Positions 34,167 through 44,354 are shown, numbered from the stretch's first letter. The stretch is DNA of 64,000 nt from Halalkalicoccus sp. CG83 (GCF_037081715.1 NZ_JAZDDH010000003.1:124001-188000); one strand, 5' to 3'. The notes: generated by a model not told the origin, from the letters alone. Made by a program: numbers and translations.

Positions 34167-35555
34167 ATGTCAACAACAGTCGACGCTGATGAAACAGCCA
34201 TCGGAGACTTCGGAGAAACGCTACGCGGCGAACTGATTCGACCTGAAGACCCGGAATTCCACGAAGCGCGCGCGATATACAATGCGATGATCGACAAGCA
34301 CCCGGCATTGATCGCCAGGTGCGCCAATGTCGCGGACGTGATCACAGCTGTGAACTTCGGCCGTGACCACGATCTTGAGACCGCCATCCGCAGCGGTGGC
34401 CACAATGGACCCGGACTATCGCTGGTGGACGACGGACTGGTTATCGATCTGCTCAACATGAAGGGCATTTACGTCGATCCGGATGCGAAAACCGTGCGCG
34501 TCGAACCCGGTTGCGTCTGGGGTGATGTCGATCACGCCACCCACGCCTTCGGACTGGCGACAGTCAGTGGGGTCATCTCCACGACCGGTGTCGGAGGTCT
34601 AACTCTCGGCGGCGGGCACGGATATCTGACCCGTAAGTACGGTCTGACCATCGACAATCTGCTGAGCGCGGATGTCGTGCTGGCTGACGGGCGACTGGTC
34701 CACGCGAGCGAGGACGAGAATTCGGACCTGTTCTGGGCGCTGCGCGGCGGTGGCGGCAACTTCGGCGTGGTCACGTCGTTCGAGTTCCAGGTCCATCCAG
34801 TCGAGACAGTGATCGCCGGACCGATGTTTTGGCCGATCGAGGAGATGGAATCTATCATGCGGTGGTATCGCGAATGGCTGCCTCAAGCGCCTGAGGACGT
34901 CTATGCTTTCTATCTGACCGCACAGGTGCCCGGCGATCCTTTCCCGGAAGCGATCCACGGTGAGAACGTCTGTGGACTGATGTGGTGCTATCTGGGGCCG
35001 AAAGACTAGATTGATGATGTACTCGAACCAGCCCGCGACGTCGCCGAGCCGCTGTTCGAGCACATCGAGGAGATGCCCTATCCGGCAGTCCAGGGAATGT
35101 TCGATCCGTTATACCCATCAGGTGATCACTGGTACTGGAAGGGTGACTTCGTGCGCGACCTGACTGACGATGCCATCGCAGAACATCAGCACTTTGGGGA
35201 GGTACCGACGCCACAGTCAACCATGCACCTCTATCCCATTAACGGGGCCGTTCACCGCGTCGACGCGGATGAAACCGCTTGGCGGTATCGCGACGCCAAC
35301 TGGTCGATGGTCATCGTAGGCGTCGATCCGGATCCGGCCAAGAGCGAGGAGATCACTACCTGGGCCCGGGAATACTGGGAAGCGCTGCATCCATATTCGG
35401 CCGATGGCTCGTACATCAACTTCATGATGGAAGAGGGCGAGGACCGAATTCGCGCGACGTATGGCGATAACTACGAGCGGTTACAGGAAGTCAAGGCTCG
35501 GTACGATCCCGATAACTTCTTCCACGTGAATCAGAACATTCAGCCGGCGGACTGA
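34167..35555 (+). pseudogene. FAD-linked (BBE-type) oxidase split by one amber codon
   Basis: A berberine-bridge-type oxidase of about 462 residues. The FAD domain is intact: TAIRSGGHNGPGLS, VWGDVDHATHAFGLATV, TGVGGLTLGGGHGYLTRKYG and LFWALRGGGGNFGVVTSFEF. A TAG at 35007-35009 follows LGPKD, and the same frame continues without change (IDDVLEPARDVAEPLFEH) to the substrate domain and the C-terminal YDPDNFFHVNQNI. Only one base separates it from an intact gene. The N-terminal 280 residues could be made alone but would lack the substrate domain. Confidence 0.85.
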
Positions 35556-35837
35556 GGCTGGCGCACCCATTTCAGTCATCGTTTCTCGTACGGTCAATAC
35601 AGACCTACAAGATACACGCGCTGTATTTAGCACCATACTATCGTTTATTTCGGATGTGGCATGCTGAGTTCGCCGTTCGATAGAAGTTGCACGTACCTGT
35701 TGCAGATCCGGGCGCTGGTTGAGGGGAATACGTATCTAAAGAACAGGGTTTGATTCCCCCTCCCCTACCCCCGCTGAGTTCTCCGTTGAGGGATATAATC
35801 CACGTTATGGCGCATGATTTATTCGTTTCTATGCGTC

Positions 35838-35863
35838 GCTGAATACGCGCTCTCTATTCAGCA
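35838..35863. repeat. Inverted repeat containing TATTCAGCAC (motif copy 2)
   Basis: GCTGAATA at 35838-35845 and TATTCAGC at 35855-35862 are complementary, with 9 nt between. This palindromic form of the recurring motif looks like joined ends of a small mobile element or a dimeric operator. The rest of 35556-35895 has no gene. Confidence 0.4.
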
Positions 35864-35895
35864 CGATTCGTGAAGCCTGTCACAGTTTGAGTATT

Positions 35896-36399
35896 TTAAC
35901 AGGGTCCCTTCTGTGACCGATCTTCGCGACTGTGAGTCCGGCCGCTTGCACCGATAGACGCAGCTCCTGCATCGGCTGTCAGATCAAGCTTGATCAGGCC
36001 GTCCTCGACCCAGACGGCGTACGTTTTCAGGGCCTGTTTCGCGGGAAACACTGGCGTCCCCTCCGCGAGATCGAACTCCCACCCATGCAGTGGACAGCTG
36101 ATCGTGGGTGGCGCGTTCTCATCTGCTACCGATGCTGGTTTTTGGATGACTCCTGTGTTCGGCGTGAATTCCCTGAAGGAGGAGACGAACGGTTCGGCTT
36201 TGGATGGCTTGCGGAGTATTTTCCCCTCCCCCAGAGGCCCGCCCATATGCGGACACGAATTCCGGATCGCGTACAGTTTCTCGTTGATGTTGAGGATCGC
36301 GATATTCTCTCCATCTATCGTATAGAATGCTCTACTGTTGTTCGGTATCTCGGATGCGTCGCCAATCGTTATCGACATAGAATGGTTCTGTACGGTCAT
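35896..36399 (-). CDS. Rieske [2Fe-2S] protein
   Basis: A 167-residue Rieske ferredoxin-like protein carrying one 2Fe-2S cluster, bound by CPHMGG (Cys and His) and CPLHGWEFD (Cys and His). About 45 residues separate the two loops, more than in ordinary Rieske ferredoxins, as in some haloarchaeal forms. AIRNSCPHMGGPLGEG and TPVFPAKQALKTYAVWVEDG are typical. An inner ATG at 36378 would remove 7 residues. No oxygenase partner is adjacent. The last 25 residues are a polar tail. Confidence 0.8.
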   Translation of the reverse strand: MTVQNHSMSITIGDASEIPNNSRAFYTIDGENIAILNINEKLYAIRNSCPHMGGPLGEGKILRKPSKAEPFVSSFREFTPNTGVIQKPASVADENAPPTISCPLHGWEFDLAEGTPVFPAKQALKTYAVWVEDGLIKLDLTADAGAASIGASGRTHSREDRSQKGPC

Positions 36400-36889
36400 A
36401 TTGGTGGGGCGGGTTCGATTGGTGTCTTCCTCGTGGTCGGTTTGGTCGCTCTCTCCGTAGAGAAGAATTGTTGATAGCGGGGTTTCAGGCGGTAATGGTA
36501 CTGTTACGATGCTCGGCGTGCGAATGCAGCTGCTCGGGTCTCATCAGCTGCACGTCGCATTTCAATCCGGTGTTCATCCCATGTCGCAAATCTCGGCACG
36601 GGGGTGTCTCCCACTCGAACTTTCAGTTGGCGTCGCTTCGAGGTGTACGGGATGGTGCGAATACGTGATCGTCCCATACCACGTATAGTACACATTTGAT
36701 GATGAAGTCACCTAGGGAGATGGTTTCATTACGTGAAACGGACCCCACTGGTCACACCCCTACGATCTCCACTCCGTCCCGATGAGCATGCTCTCGAGGT
36801 CCGTGACCTCCCGCCGGCAGCGGCCCTGTCAAAACGGATCATCCGTCGTGCGGTAGCGGAAAGTCCCTCCCCATCCACAGTCATCGAGA
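36400..36889. other. Gap of 490 nt, no certain gene
   Basis: A minus-strand frame at 36504-36695 has protein-like composition (GDTPVPRFATWDEHRIEMRR) and may be a gene fragment, but it has no recognisable family and a poor start. Nothing else seen. Confidence 0.3.
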
Positions 36890-37354
36890 TCAGGCGGTGA
36901 GATCGTTGAACCTGCTGACGCCAGCCTTCGCGACGTCCATGTCCTGATCGACAGCCCCACCGCTGACGCCGATCGCACCGACGACCTCGCCGTTCTGCGT
37001 CAGCGGATATCCGCCGCCGAAAACGACCATTCGACCCTCGTTGGTGTTCTGGAGACCGTACAGCGATTCACCGGGCTGGGACGGCTCGGCAAGATCATGC
37101 GTCGGCATGTCCAGCGCAGCAGCCGTGTAGGCTTTGTTCCGCGAGATGTCTACCGACGCGAGCCACGCGTCATCCATCCGGTGTTGCGCAATGAGGTTGC
37201 CCTCCGAGTTTGCGACCGTGATTACCATCGGAGTGTTGATCGCATCCGCTCGCCGTTCAGCGGCGTCGATAACGTCCTTGGCCACGTCGAGAGATACCGT
37301 TCCAATCGTGGGTGCTTCCGTACTGGGTACCTGTGGCTGATTTTTGATTCCCAT
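36890..37354 (-). CDS. GlcG/HbpS-like heme-binding family protein (DUF336)
   Basis: A 154-residue protein of the GlcG/HbpS group, known as a heme- or corrinoid-binding sensor or accessory protein. Marks are SLDVAKDVIDAAERRADAIN, MVITVANSEGNLIAQHRMD, ISRNKAYTAAALDMPTHDL, and GGGYPLTQNGEVVGAIGVSG near the end. The ATG at 37354 begins the fold; the frame opens at 37414. It diverges from a regulator at 37586. Confidence 0.8.
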   Translation of the reverse strand: MGIKNQPQVPSTEAPTIGTVSLDVAKDVIDAAERRADAINTPMVITVANSEGNLIAQHRMDDAWLASVDISRNKAYTAAALDMPTHDLAEPSQPGESLYGLQNTNEGRMVVFGGGYPLTQNGEVVGAIGVSGGAVDQDMDVAKAGVSRFNDLTA

Positions 37355-37585
37355 GTGAGGTACTACGCGCCATGTAGAGATAATCTCATTTGATGAAACG
37401 GTTCCACGCCGCAAATTCGAAGCGAGATCGCCCGAGTGACGGTTGGACTCGCTCAGTCGTCCCGAACTGCTGGGCTCCGCTTGACACCATCGTCCGTCGA
37501 CTCGGAGCCGGTAGATGGCGAATCGAAACCGGAGGACCGATCGGACGGTACGAAGGTATATATCGACTGCATGTGAACCAATACC

Positions 37586-38440
37586 ATGGCCGAGCCCTTA
37601 GAAGAGGTCAACTTTCTCGCAGACTCGGCCCACCGAAGCGTCATCCTCGCCGCGTTACACGAAGGACCCTACAGTCGAGCCGAGTTGGGCACGATCACGG
37701 GTGCCTCGTCGGCGACACTCAGTCGCATTCTGCGTGCGTTCGAGAGACGGGAATGGATCGTTCGAACCGACCACCGATACGAGCTGACGCCTATCGGAAC
37801 GTTCGTCGCAATCGGATTCGACGACCTGCTGCATCGAATGGAAATCGAATGGCAGCTGCGAGGCATCTGGGGGAGGATCCCGACCGAACTGCTGGAGTTC
37901 GATCTCGAGTGGGTCATGGACGCCACCGTCACGCCATCGAGCCGAGACGATCCGCTCGCACCGATGGATCGAGCGGCCGAGATAGAGCGCGACGCCGCTC
38001 GCTCGCGGATTCTCACGCATGCACTACCCGATCCGTGTCTCAGCGCTCATCGTCACGGAACCACGACTGGCACACACCGGTTGGAAGCCGTGGTCACTCA
38101 GGACGTTGTCCGGACGGTAGCCGGGACTCCACACGCCTCGTGGGTTGGTAGCGTCCTTCCGTGCGATCAACTCGAGATGTTCGTCACCGATGCCGACGTT
38201 CCGCACGTGATCGGGATCAACGACGACACCGTCTACTTCGGAGTCGACGACGAAAAAGGGGCCCCGCTTGCACTAATCGAAACGAGCGACGAAACGGTCT
38301 TCACGTGGGCAGAGTGGACCTTTGAAACGTATCGGCGCGAAGCGGTAGCCCTCACACCGGAGATGTTCTCGCGTCTGTATGAGGCGGACGATTCGGACGA
38401 TCAGTCGTCCTTGAGTTCCAAGCTGGTAGTCAAGAAATGA
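37586..38440 (+). CDS. Haloarchaeal winged-helix regulator (DUF1724-like sensor)
   Basis: A 284-residue regulator. The HTH occupies residues 10-75 (LADSAHRSVILAALHEGPYS, TGASSATLSRILRAFERREW, YELTPIGTFVA). The C-terminal sensor part (LEAVVTQDVVRTVAGTPHAS, LEMFVTDADVPHVIGINDDT, FTWAEWTFETYRREA) resembles the other regulator at 22507. It probably senses a small molecule and may control the divergent HbpS-like gene. Confidence 0.75.
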   Translation: MAEPLEEVNFLADSAHRSVILAALHEGPYSRAELGTITGASSATLSRILRAFERREWIVRTDHRYELTPIGTFVAIGFDDLLHRMEIEWQLRGIWGRIPTELLEFDLEWVMDATVTPSSRDDPLAPMDRAAEIERDAARSRILTHALPDPCLSAHRHGTTTGTHRLEAVVTQDVVRTVAGTPHASWVGSVLPCDQLEMFVTDADVPHVIGINDDTVYFGVDDEKGAPLALIETSDETVFTWAEWTFETYRREAVALTPEMFSRLYEADDSDDQSSLSSKLVVKK

Positions 38441-38688
38441 TAGGATGCAGTCATTCGAATCTTTTTGTAGAGATATTTCAGGATAACATAGCGGGGGCCA
38501 TAGAAGAGTTCTCACACCGTGATCACCGTACTTCCTAGATTATCTCCTCGTTCGTAGTTGGTGATTGCGACGATGAGGCGAAGAGAGTATTCAGCAGAAC
38601 GTGATATACTGGTAGTCTCTTGTCCGAGTTGGTACGTATCTCGCCATCTATATCATCTCTGAGAATGTAATGGTAGTACGTTATAATT
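38441..38688. other. Intergenic region with TATTCAGCA copy 3
   Basis: No gene. TATTCAGCAG lies at 38588-38597. The AT-rich stretch just before 38689 is probably the promoter of the next gene. Confidence 0.35.
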
Positions 38689-39096
38689 ATGTCGGTCACG
38701 ACACCTACAGAAAATAGGGAAACCGTCAAGGGACTCTACGAGTCGTTCGCCGAGGGCGATATCGAGGCCATACGAGACATCATGGATCCCGATGTAGAGT
38801 TACACGAACCAAAGGGGATTGCTGGCGGAGGAACGCACCATGGATTCGACGAGATCGTTGAGAACGTCTTTTCCAGGTTAGGAACTGAGTGGGTGGATGT
38901 TTCGGTCATCCCAGAGCGATACGTCGCAGACGGTGATACCGTCGTTGTACTCCACACTTGGAGTGGTACGTATAACAAGACAGGAAAGTCAGTGGAATAC
39001 CCGAACGCACACAGCTTCGAGTTCGAGGACGGGAAGATCGTTCAGTGGACGTCATACGCTGACACTGCGTTGTTCAACGCTGCGCTCGAAGAGTAG
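38689..39096 (+). CDS. SnoaL-like / NTF2-family protein
   Basis: A 135-residue cone-shaped NTF2 fold. Marks are ETVKGLYESFAEGDIEAIRD, PDVELHEPKGIAGGG, HGFDEIVENVF and YVADGDTVVVLHTWSGTYN. Members include ketosteroid-isomerase-like enzymes and binding proteins; no catalytic pair can be assigned here. It is followed at once by an alpha/beta-hydrolase relic that may once have shared its operon. Confidence 0.8.
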   Translation: MSVTTPTENRETVKGLYESFAEGDIEAIRDIMDPDVELHEPKGIAGGGTHHGFDEIVENVFSRLGTEWVDVSVIPERYVADGDTVVVLHTWSGTYNKTGKSVEYPNAHSFEFEDGKIVQWTSYADTALFNAALEE

Positions 39097-39117
39097 CCTC
39101 TGTACGAGACTCCTGAC

Positions 39118-39904
39118 TGCAATGGAGCCTCCCTTTATTATGAGAACTACGGAAAGGGACAACCGCTCTGTTTCTCCACGGGGCGTGAGTGGGGCTCAGA
39201 TTCCTCGAGCCGCAGCTGACGGGTCTCTCTGATGAGTATCGGGCAGTGGCTTTTGATTACAGAAGCCACGGTCGGTCGGAGAAAACAGAGCACGGTCACA
39301 CTGTCCGTCAATATGCCCGTGGTATACACGAATTTCTCGACCACCGTGATCTGGACGATGTTGCCCTGTCAGGGTGGTCGAGAATGCGGCTGTCACGTGG
39401 GAACACGTCGATCAGTTCGGCAGGGAACGGGTACATGCACTAGGAAATGTAGACAGTGAACCACCGCCGTTCCAGCAGGAGGACTACGAATTCGGACGAA
39501 CGGAAGAAACTCAGCAGTACCTTCGTCGATATCCAGACTGACCATCTGGGTCTTATCGAACGGGAGAACGAATTACTACTCAAAGACTCGCCGACACGGG
39601 AACTCAAAACGATGATGTTCGACGAGCCATCGCACACTCCGCCCCCGATCAAGAGCGCGATCTACGCCGATATCTTGCGTGAGCCGCCAGAGGTTTGCCC
39701 GACATTGATGTCCCGATGTTAGTGTGCGCCGGGGCGGACGAAAAATAGCGGAGCGTCGAATCCGTCGAGCGGATAGTGGAACTCGTCCCAGACAGCAGAT
39801 TCGAACTGTTCGAAGAAAGCGGCTACTGTCTCACCATCGAGGAACCCGAGTGATTCAATCAGGTCCTCTTCGATATCGTGGATTGTTTAGAGCGCGGTCC
39901 GTAA
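39118..39904 (+). pseudogene. Alpha/beta hydrolase pseudogene, several frameshifts and stops
   Basis: Pieces of one hydrolase appear in order across all three frames: SLYYENYGKGQPLCF, EYRAVAFDYRSHGRSEKTEH, YARGIHEFLDHRDLDDVALS, EDYEFGRTEETQQYLRRYPD, IDVPMLVCAGADEK and VESVERIVELVPDSRFELFE, ending IVDCLERGP. The nucleophile elbow is ruined (SGWSRM) and at least two nonsense codons lie near the end. An old, non-functional copy. Confidence 0.75.
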
Positions 39905-40012
39905 TCAGCGGGAGTAGGTACCTCTCCGTGATCTCCTCAGATGCTCTCTCTTCAAGTATGATCATGGTTATCAAGGATCATTACTATCTCCTACGGGCGC
40001 GTAGCTACTAGG

Positions 40013-40840
40013 ATGACCACTCAGCAACAACAAACACAGGACGCCTGGGATACGATCGCGGCGGGTTATGACGAGTTCGTTACCCCGACACACAGACCCG
40101 TTTCGAAAGCGGCCCTGGACACCGCGGGTCTTCACCAGGGAATGCGGTTTTTGGACGTCGCGGCAGGCACCGGCGCCCTTAGCCTTCCTGCGGCGCGGCT
40201 CGGCGCAGACGTGGTTGCGACTGATATCTCTCCCGCTATGGTCGAGCGCCTTGAAGCACGCGCAAAAGAGGAGGGAGTCTCCACCATCGAAGCACGGGTT
40301 ATGGACGGTCATGCGCTCGATCTCGAGGACGACACCTTCGATGTCTCCGGCTCGCAATATGGAGTTATGCTGTTTCCAGACCTTCCCCGGGCGCTGGGGG
40401 AGATGGTACGCGTCACGAAGCCTGGAGGCCGCATCTTCATTGTCGTGTTTGGTAACCCGAAAGAAGTGGAGTTCCTCGGCTTCTTCATGCGAGCCATGTA
40501 TGCGGTCAGCCCCGATTTCGAAGGACTTCCATTGGATCCCACGCCGCTCCCATTTCAGGTGTCTGATCCCCGAAAGCTCCGCCAGCGGCTCCAGGAGGCT
40601 GGACTTGAGGAGATACACGTAGAGACGGTCACTGAGGAGCTGGAGTTCGACTCTGGGGACCAACTCTGGGACTGGGTGATGAACAGCAACCCCATTGCTG
40701 GGGCGCTGGTAGTCGACACCACCGAGGAGCAACGGATCGCTGCCCGGAAGGTGTTGGACAGGATGCTCAATGAACGCGCTGGGGGGAGTGGTTCAGCCGT
40801 CCTTACCCAGCCGGTGCACATCGGTATCGGAACGAAGTAG
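40013..40840 (+). CDS. Class I SAM-dependent methyltransferase (UbiE-like)
   Basis: A 275-residue methyltransferase of the Methyltransf_11/UbiE kind. The SAM site is FLDVAAGTGALSLPAARLGA (motif I) with VVATDISPAMVERLEARAK (motif II), then ARVMDGHALDLEDDTFDVSG (motif III). VRVTKPGGRIFIVVFG follows. The usual Cys or Ala after DVSG is Ser. The substrate is unknown. It lies alone, followed by TATTCAGCA copy 4 at 40855. Confidence 0.85.
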   Translation: MTTQQQQTQDAWDTIAAGYDEFVTPTHRPVSKAALDTAGLHQGMRFLDVAAGTGALSLPAARLGADVVATDISPAMVERLEARAKEEGVSTIEARVMDGHALDLEDDTFDVSGSQYGVMLFPDLPRALGEMVRVTKPGGRIFIVVFGNPKEVEFLGFFMRAMYAVSPDFEGLPLDPTPLPFQVSDPRKLRQRLQEAGLEEIHVETVTEELEFDSGDQLWDWVMNSNPIAGALVVDTTEEQRIAARKVLDRMLNERAGGSGSAVLTQPVHIGIGTK

Positions 40841-41129
40841 AGGGATACTCGCCCTATTCAGCACACCGATCTCAAGAGAAGACTGGAATTAGTATTGAGG
40901 GGGAACTGCCAGCAGTTCGTCGTCGTTCTGCTCGTTTGGTGTGACTCAACGTCTTCAGGTCCACCTATCGATTCGAATGCTTGAATCCCGTCATTGCTCT
41001 AAGTGGGTTACTTGTCAACGTGACTGTCTTCCATTGTGTCTCGACGCCTCGCAAACATGGACGGCTGGTCACCCACGCTATTCGATATCTACACACAGGA
41101 AATAAATTCGGACGCGTGATGCGGTGTAG
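40841..41129. other. Intergenic region with TATTCAGCA copy 4
   Basis: TATTCAGCAC at 40855-40864. No gene seen in the remaining ~260 nt. Confidence 0.35.
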
Positions 41130-41621
41130 CTACCACTGCTCCTGTGCGCGATCCGGACGCTGGCGCTGGTAGAGGTCCTCCCGGACATCTTGGAACGTGT
41201 TGATGAGTTCGGCAACGGCGTGCGTGATCGTATCGAAGTAGTCTTCGCCGAGCTCCGCGGTTGCGTCACTCGGATCACCCCAGACCCCCGTCTCACTGAC
41301 CCGGTAGTACGCACCTTTTCCAATGAGGAGATGATCGAGTAGCGCTGCAGAGTTCTCGATATCCATTGGCATATCGGGATCGTCAAAGGACGTGCTTTCG
41401 AGGTCGACAAGGCCCTCGTCAATGGCCATCACTGCAGCGGTTTCTCCAATGTTCGCGTGCCAGCCAGCATCAAAGGAGAGGTACTCCTCTATGTCCTCAC
41501 CGCTCAGCGCATCCCAGTACGGGAATGCATAGACGTAATTCTCATCGGGCAGGTCGTGGGTAGCCTGGTTGGCACCGACTTTCGCTGCCCAGTCATTGGT
41601 GAGATGGCCGGAAATGAACAC
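41130..41621 (-). pseudogene. Creatininase-family protein, N-terminally truncated
   Basis: About 163 codons resembling the second half of creatinine amidohydrolases: FISGHLTNDWAAKVGANQA, YAFPYWDALSGEDIEEYL, and FDAGWHANIGETAAVMAIDE (the metal-ligand HAG/ETS region, here HANIGET). Upstream the frame meets stops within 15 codons and the first half of the enzyme, with further metal ligands, is absent. Probably a non-functional remnant. Confidence 0.6.
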
Positions 41622-41838
41622 GATAGCGATGAGCGTCCATATCCGGTAAATGTATTATCAAACATAGAAACCTCGGCCGATGAAAGAAGTAACGTACCGA
41701 AGACAACGTGTGTATTCAGTATTATCCCATTCTGAGGTACTATAGTAGGATTATAAGAGAGGTACATATTAGGTTCTATAGTTATGCTACTCGATGGCGT
41801 ATAGAGTAACGTGGCTTTAATGAAGTCATGTGAATATA

Positions 41839-42453
41839 ATGTCGCTTCAACAAGTCTCTAGGGCTTCAGAACCTACTAGGGTGAAAACGGCAACGAGAGT
41901 TGATGAGCAACGCGGTATTGATACCATTGTTTTAGCATTTAGTTCGGATCCAGTTATCCGATGGATCTACTCCACCCCACACGACTATCTGCACCACTTT
42001 CCTGAGTTCGTCAGGATCTATGCGGGCAAGGCGTTTGACCATGGTACCGCCGATTATACGGAGGATTTCGCAGCAGCGGCGCTCTGGCTTCCGCCAGGAG
42101 TGCAGCCGGACGAAGACGAGTTGATCGAGCTGATCCAGAACACCGTCCCAGAAGAGCGCCAAGAGCACCTGTTCTCAGTAGTCGAACAGATCGAGAGCTA
42201 TCATCCTACCGAACCATACTGGTACTTACCGTTCATTGGCGCAGATCCCACCCACCAGCGGAAGGGCTCTGGATCAGCATTGATGAGACATGCACTCGCC
42301 AGATGTGATCAAGAGGGGGCCCTCGCGTATCTTGAATCAAGCAACCCGGAGAACATCTCACTCTATGCACGGCATGGATTTGAGATCCTTGGCATGATAC
42401 AGGTAGGCACGATGCCACCGATCATCCCGATGCTGCGGAAACCCCAGATGTAA
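41839..42453 (+). CDS. GNAT-family N-acetyltransferase
   Basis: A 204-residue acetyl-CoA-dependent transferase. The acetyl-CoA loop is YLPFIGADPTHQRKGSGSAL with R-x-x-G-x-G as QRKGSG, followed by LARCDQEGALAYLESSNPEN and LYARHGFEILGMIQV. This is the class with a long N-terminal helical part (TIVLAFSSDPVIRWIYS). The ATG at 41839 is used; a GTG three codons earlier is possible. Confidence 0.85.
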   Translation: MSLQQVSRASEPTRVKTATRVDEQRGIDTIVLAFSSDPVIRWIYSTPHDYLHHFPEFVRIYAGKAFDHGTADYTEDFAAAALWLPPGVQPDEDELIELIQNTVPEERQEHLFSVVEQIESYHPTEPYWYLPFIGADPTHQRKGSGSALMRHALARCDQEGALAYLESSNPENISLYARHGFEILGMIQVGTMPPIIPMLRKPQM

Positions 42454-42832
42454 ATATCTCACGGGTATCCTGTCGAGACTTCCTTCTCTTCCGATGATTG
42501 CTACCCCTGTTGGCGTCTAAACCCTCAATGAGATACAATATGTCGCACTGAAAGCGGTCGGGTCTTCCATAGCAGACACCCACTCTATGGGTCCGTTCGG
42601 GTGATGAAATCCACCTGTTCCAACCGCCGACTCGGCTGATGACTCCTACACCGATCTCACCATGGCCCGGACGCCCTACTTGAATCGTTCTCTACTCCTA
42701 TGAACGATATGGGAACGGCGTTCTACTACTTCCTTACAGCTCTTCGTCGTGTAATCAATTGTAATCGCTCCGCTGCCGTCGTTCTCAGAAATCAGCTCAA
42801 CTCTTATTTGGACATAGTACTAAGAGTGGTAT
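42454..42832. other. Gap of 379 nt, nothing seen
   Basis: No open frame with coding character. An AT-rich stretch at 42810-42830 is the probable promoter of the zinc-finger gene. Confidence 0.4.
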
Positions 42833-43018
42833 ATGGTAACACCTTTCGAGCGGATCAAACGACGCTACGAAACCACTGAGAAGAAATGTCCGACGTGTGG
42901 GTACGTCGATGAGGATAGCAACTGGACAAGTCAGACAAACGGTCGACAGATCGTCTATCATCACACCTGCCCGAGTTGTGATACCAGCCGTGAACACACC
43001 TTCAACTTCACCAAATAA
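42833..43018 (+). CDS. HVO_0649-type small zinc-finger protein
   Basis: A 61-residue protein with two CPxC knuckles (KKCPTCGYVDEDSNW and HTCPSCDTSREH) that should bind one zinc ion. Small zinc-ribbon proteins of this kind are widespread in haloarchaea and some affect motility, biofilm or stress in Haloferax. The specific role is unknown. Leaderless arrangement after an AT-rich segment. Confidence 0.8.
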   Translation: MVTPFERIKRRYETTEKKCPTCGYVDEDSNWTSQTNGRQIVYHHTCPSCDTSREHTFNFTK

Positions 43019-43184
43019 CTGTCTCATCGACGGAGTAAGGTCTTGTACATCCAGACGTAGTGAAACAGACAGTGAATCCGGCCAGTCAGAAAATCGGTTC
43101 GTAATCGAGGCAATCAAACCACGCGCTAGACTGAAGCAGTTCATGGGAACTTAGATGAAGACAACGAACGAGTCGGCCGTTCCC

Positions 43185-43320
43185 TTATAGGGCAGAGAGT
43201 ACGGCCGGCAGATCGTAGAGATGGACATCGTTTCGGGACTCGACTACCTGTTTGAGATCATCGGTGTCCCCAGAGCGGCTAAAGAAGACGTACTGGGTTG
43301 GGCGTTCGCTGGTTCATCCA
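43185..43320 (-). pseudogene. C-terminal relic of an ATPase/nuclease-like protein
   Basis: One frame reads TQYVFFSRSGDTDDLKQVVE, then DVHLYDLPAVLSAL and a stop at 43185. This resembles the final strand-helix of archaeal DUF234-type ATPases, where a restriction-like domain sits. A TGA shortly upstream and the absence of the ATPase show it is a fragment. Nothing else is seen in 43019-43476. Confidence 0.4.
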
Positions 43321-43476
43321 CTCCGGGTATCAGAGAGACGACTTAGAGTGCCCAGAAGTCGTCTGCGTTCTTGGGAGATAGCACAACATAGCTCACGGAA
43401 TCTTTAATAGTTTACAATCCATATTTTATCGTACTCTACCCTACTTGCTGTCGAGGTATAGAGTTGGAAAACCATC

Positions 43477-43800
43477 ATGCGGGATATTATCATGGAACAA
43501 GAGAAGAGTCGCTCGGAGCTTGCTGCGTTCCTGCACGACTTCGCGAACGAATTAGAGTACGGAGATCGAGTCACATTACTCGTTGGCAATGAGAGTATGA
43601 CGCTAAATCCGCCCGAGACGATCCACTTCAAATTGGATAGCGGTATGGATACGTCATGGATCGGGACCGGAGAAGGCCAGAGTCTCCGGTTTGAGTTCGG
43701 CTGGCAGTTAGTCGACGAACCCGAAAACGACGAACTCAGTGTCGTCAAATCGGATCATCTCGAACCAAAGCAGCGACTCGAATCGGACCCAACAGCTTGA
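43477..43800 (+). CDS. amphi-Trp domain-containing protein
   Basis: A 107-residue protein of the amphi-Trp family of unknown function. The pattern EQEKSRSELAAFLHDFANEL, then VTLLVGNESMTLNPPETI, HFKLDS and a closing strand with Trp (LRFEFGWQL) fits. In-frame ATGs at 43477 and 43492 are both possible starts. Confidence 0.65.
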   Translation: MRDIIMEQEKSRSELAAFLHDFANELEYGDRVTLLVGNESMTLNPPETIHFKLDSGMDTSWIGTGEGQSLRFEFGWQLVDEPENDELSVVKSDHLEPKQRLESDPTA

Positions 43801-43952
43801 ATCGTCATCGATAGTCAGCTGATCAGATACTCTCTGCTGCAGAAGGACAACACTGTCAGAGTCCTCCTCTAGTATCATAGGATTGTTAGTGCTGAGTACC
43901 GACGGGACCGCGGGGCAACCGACGACGGGAACAAGACCCAGGAGGCCAAACA

Positions 43953-44354
43953 GTGAACGGCATGCAGTCCAAATCTCCATACTTCGACCCCGGCGATCTC
44001 GTCACCGATCGCGAGAACGATACCGAGGACGAGAACGATGACCCCCGGATGCTCGTCGTTGATGTGACCGACGACCACGCTGACGACGTTGAAGTCTCCC
44101 AAACAGGGTCAACGGTCGCCGACTATAATCCGACGTACCCAGCGGACGATCCGGTCATCAGTATCGTGTTCGTCGAGAACGAGCACGAACTCGGCCTCTG
44201 GCAAAAGGACGCGGACCTGAAGGCTGGTAGAAACCCGGATACGCCGTTCGGCGAGCTGATCGCCGACGCCGTCCCCGATGACCGGAGACGCTACTCCTAC
44301 CCCCAATCACGACTGAGAGAAGCGGAATATCACGCGAAGGATGACGAGGAGTGA
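43953..44354 (+). CDS. Haloarchaeal hypothetical protein (133 aa)
   Basis: A very acidic, unrecognised protein. Marks are FDPGDLVTDRENDTEDEN, MLVVDVTDDHADDVEVSQTG, ISIVFVENEHELGLWQKD and YSYPQSRLREAEY. It reads as a soluble alpha/beta protein. An ATG at 43962 is an alternative start. The following pseudogene starts inside its last codons. Confidence 0.6.
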   Translation: MNGMQSKSPYFDPGDLVTDRENDTEDENDDPRMLVVDVTDDHADDVEVSQTGSTVADYNPTYPADDPVISIVFVENEHELGLWQKDADLKAGRNPDTPFGELIADAVPDDRRRYSYPQSRLREAEYHAKDDEE

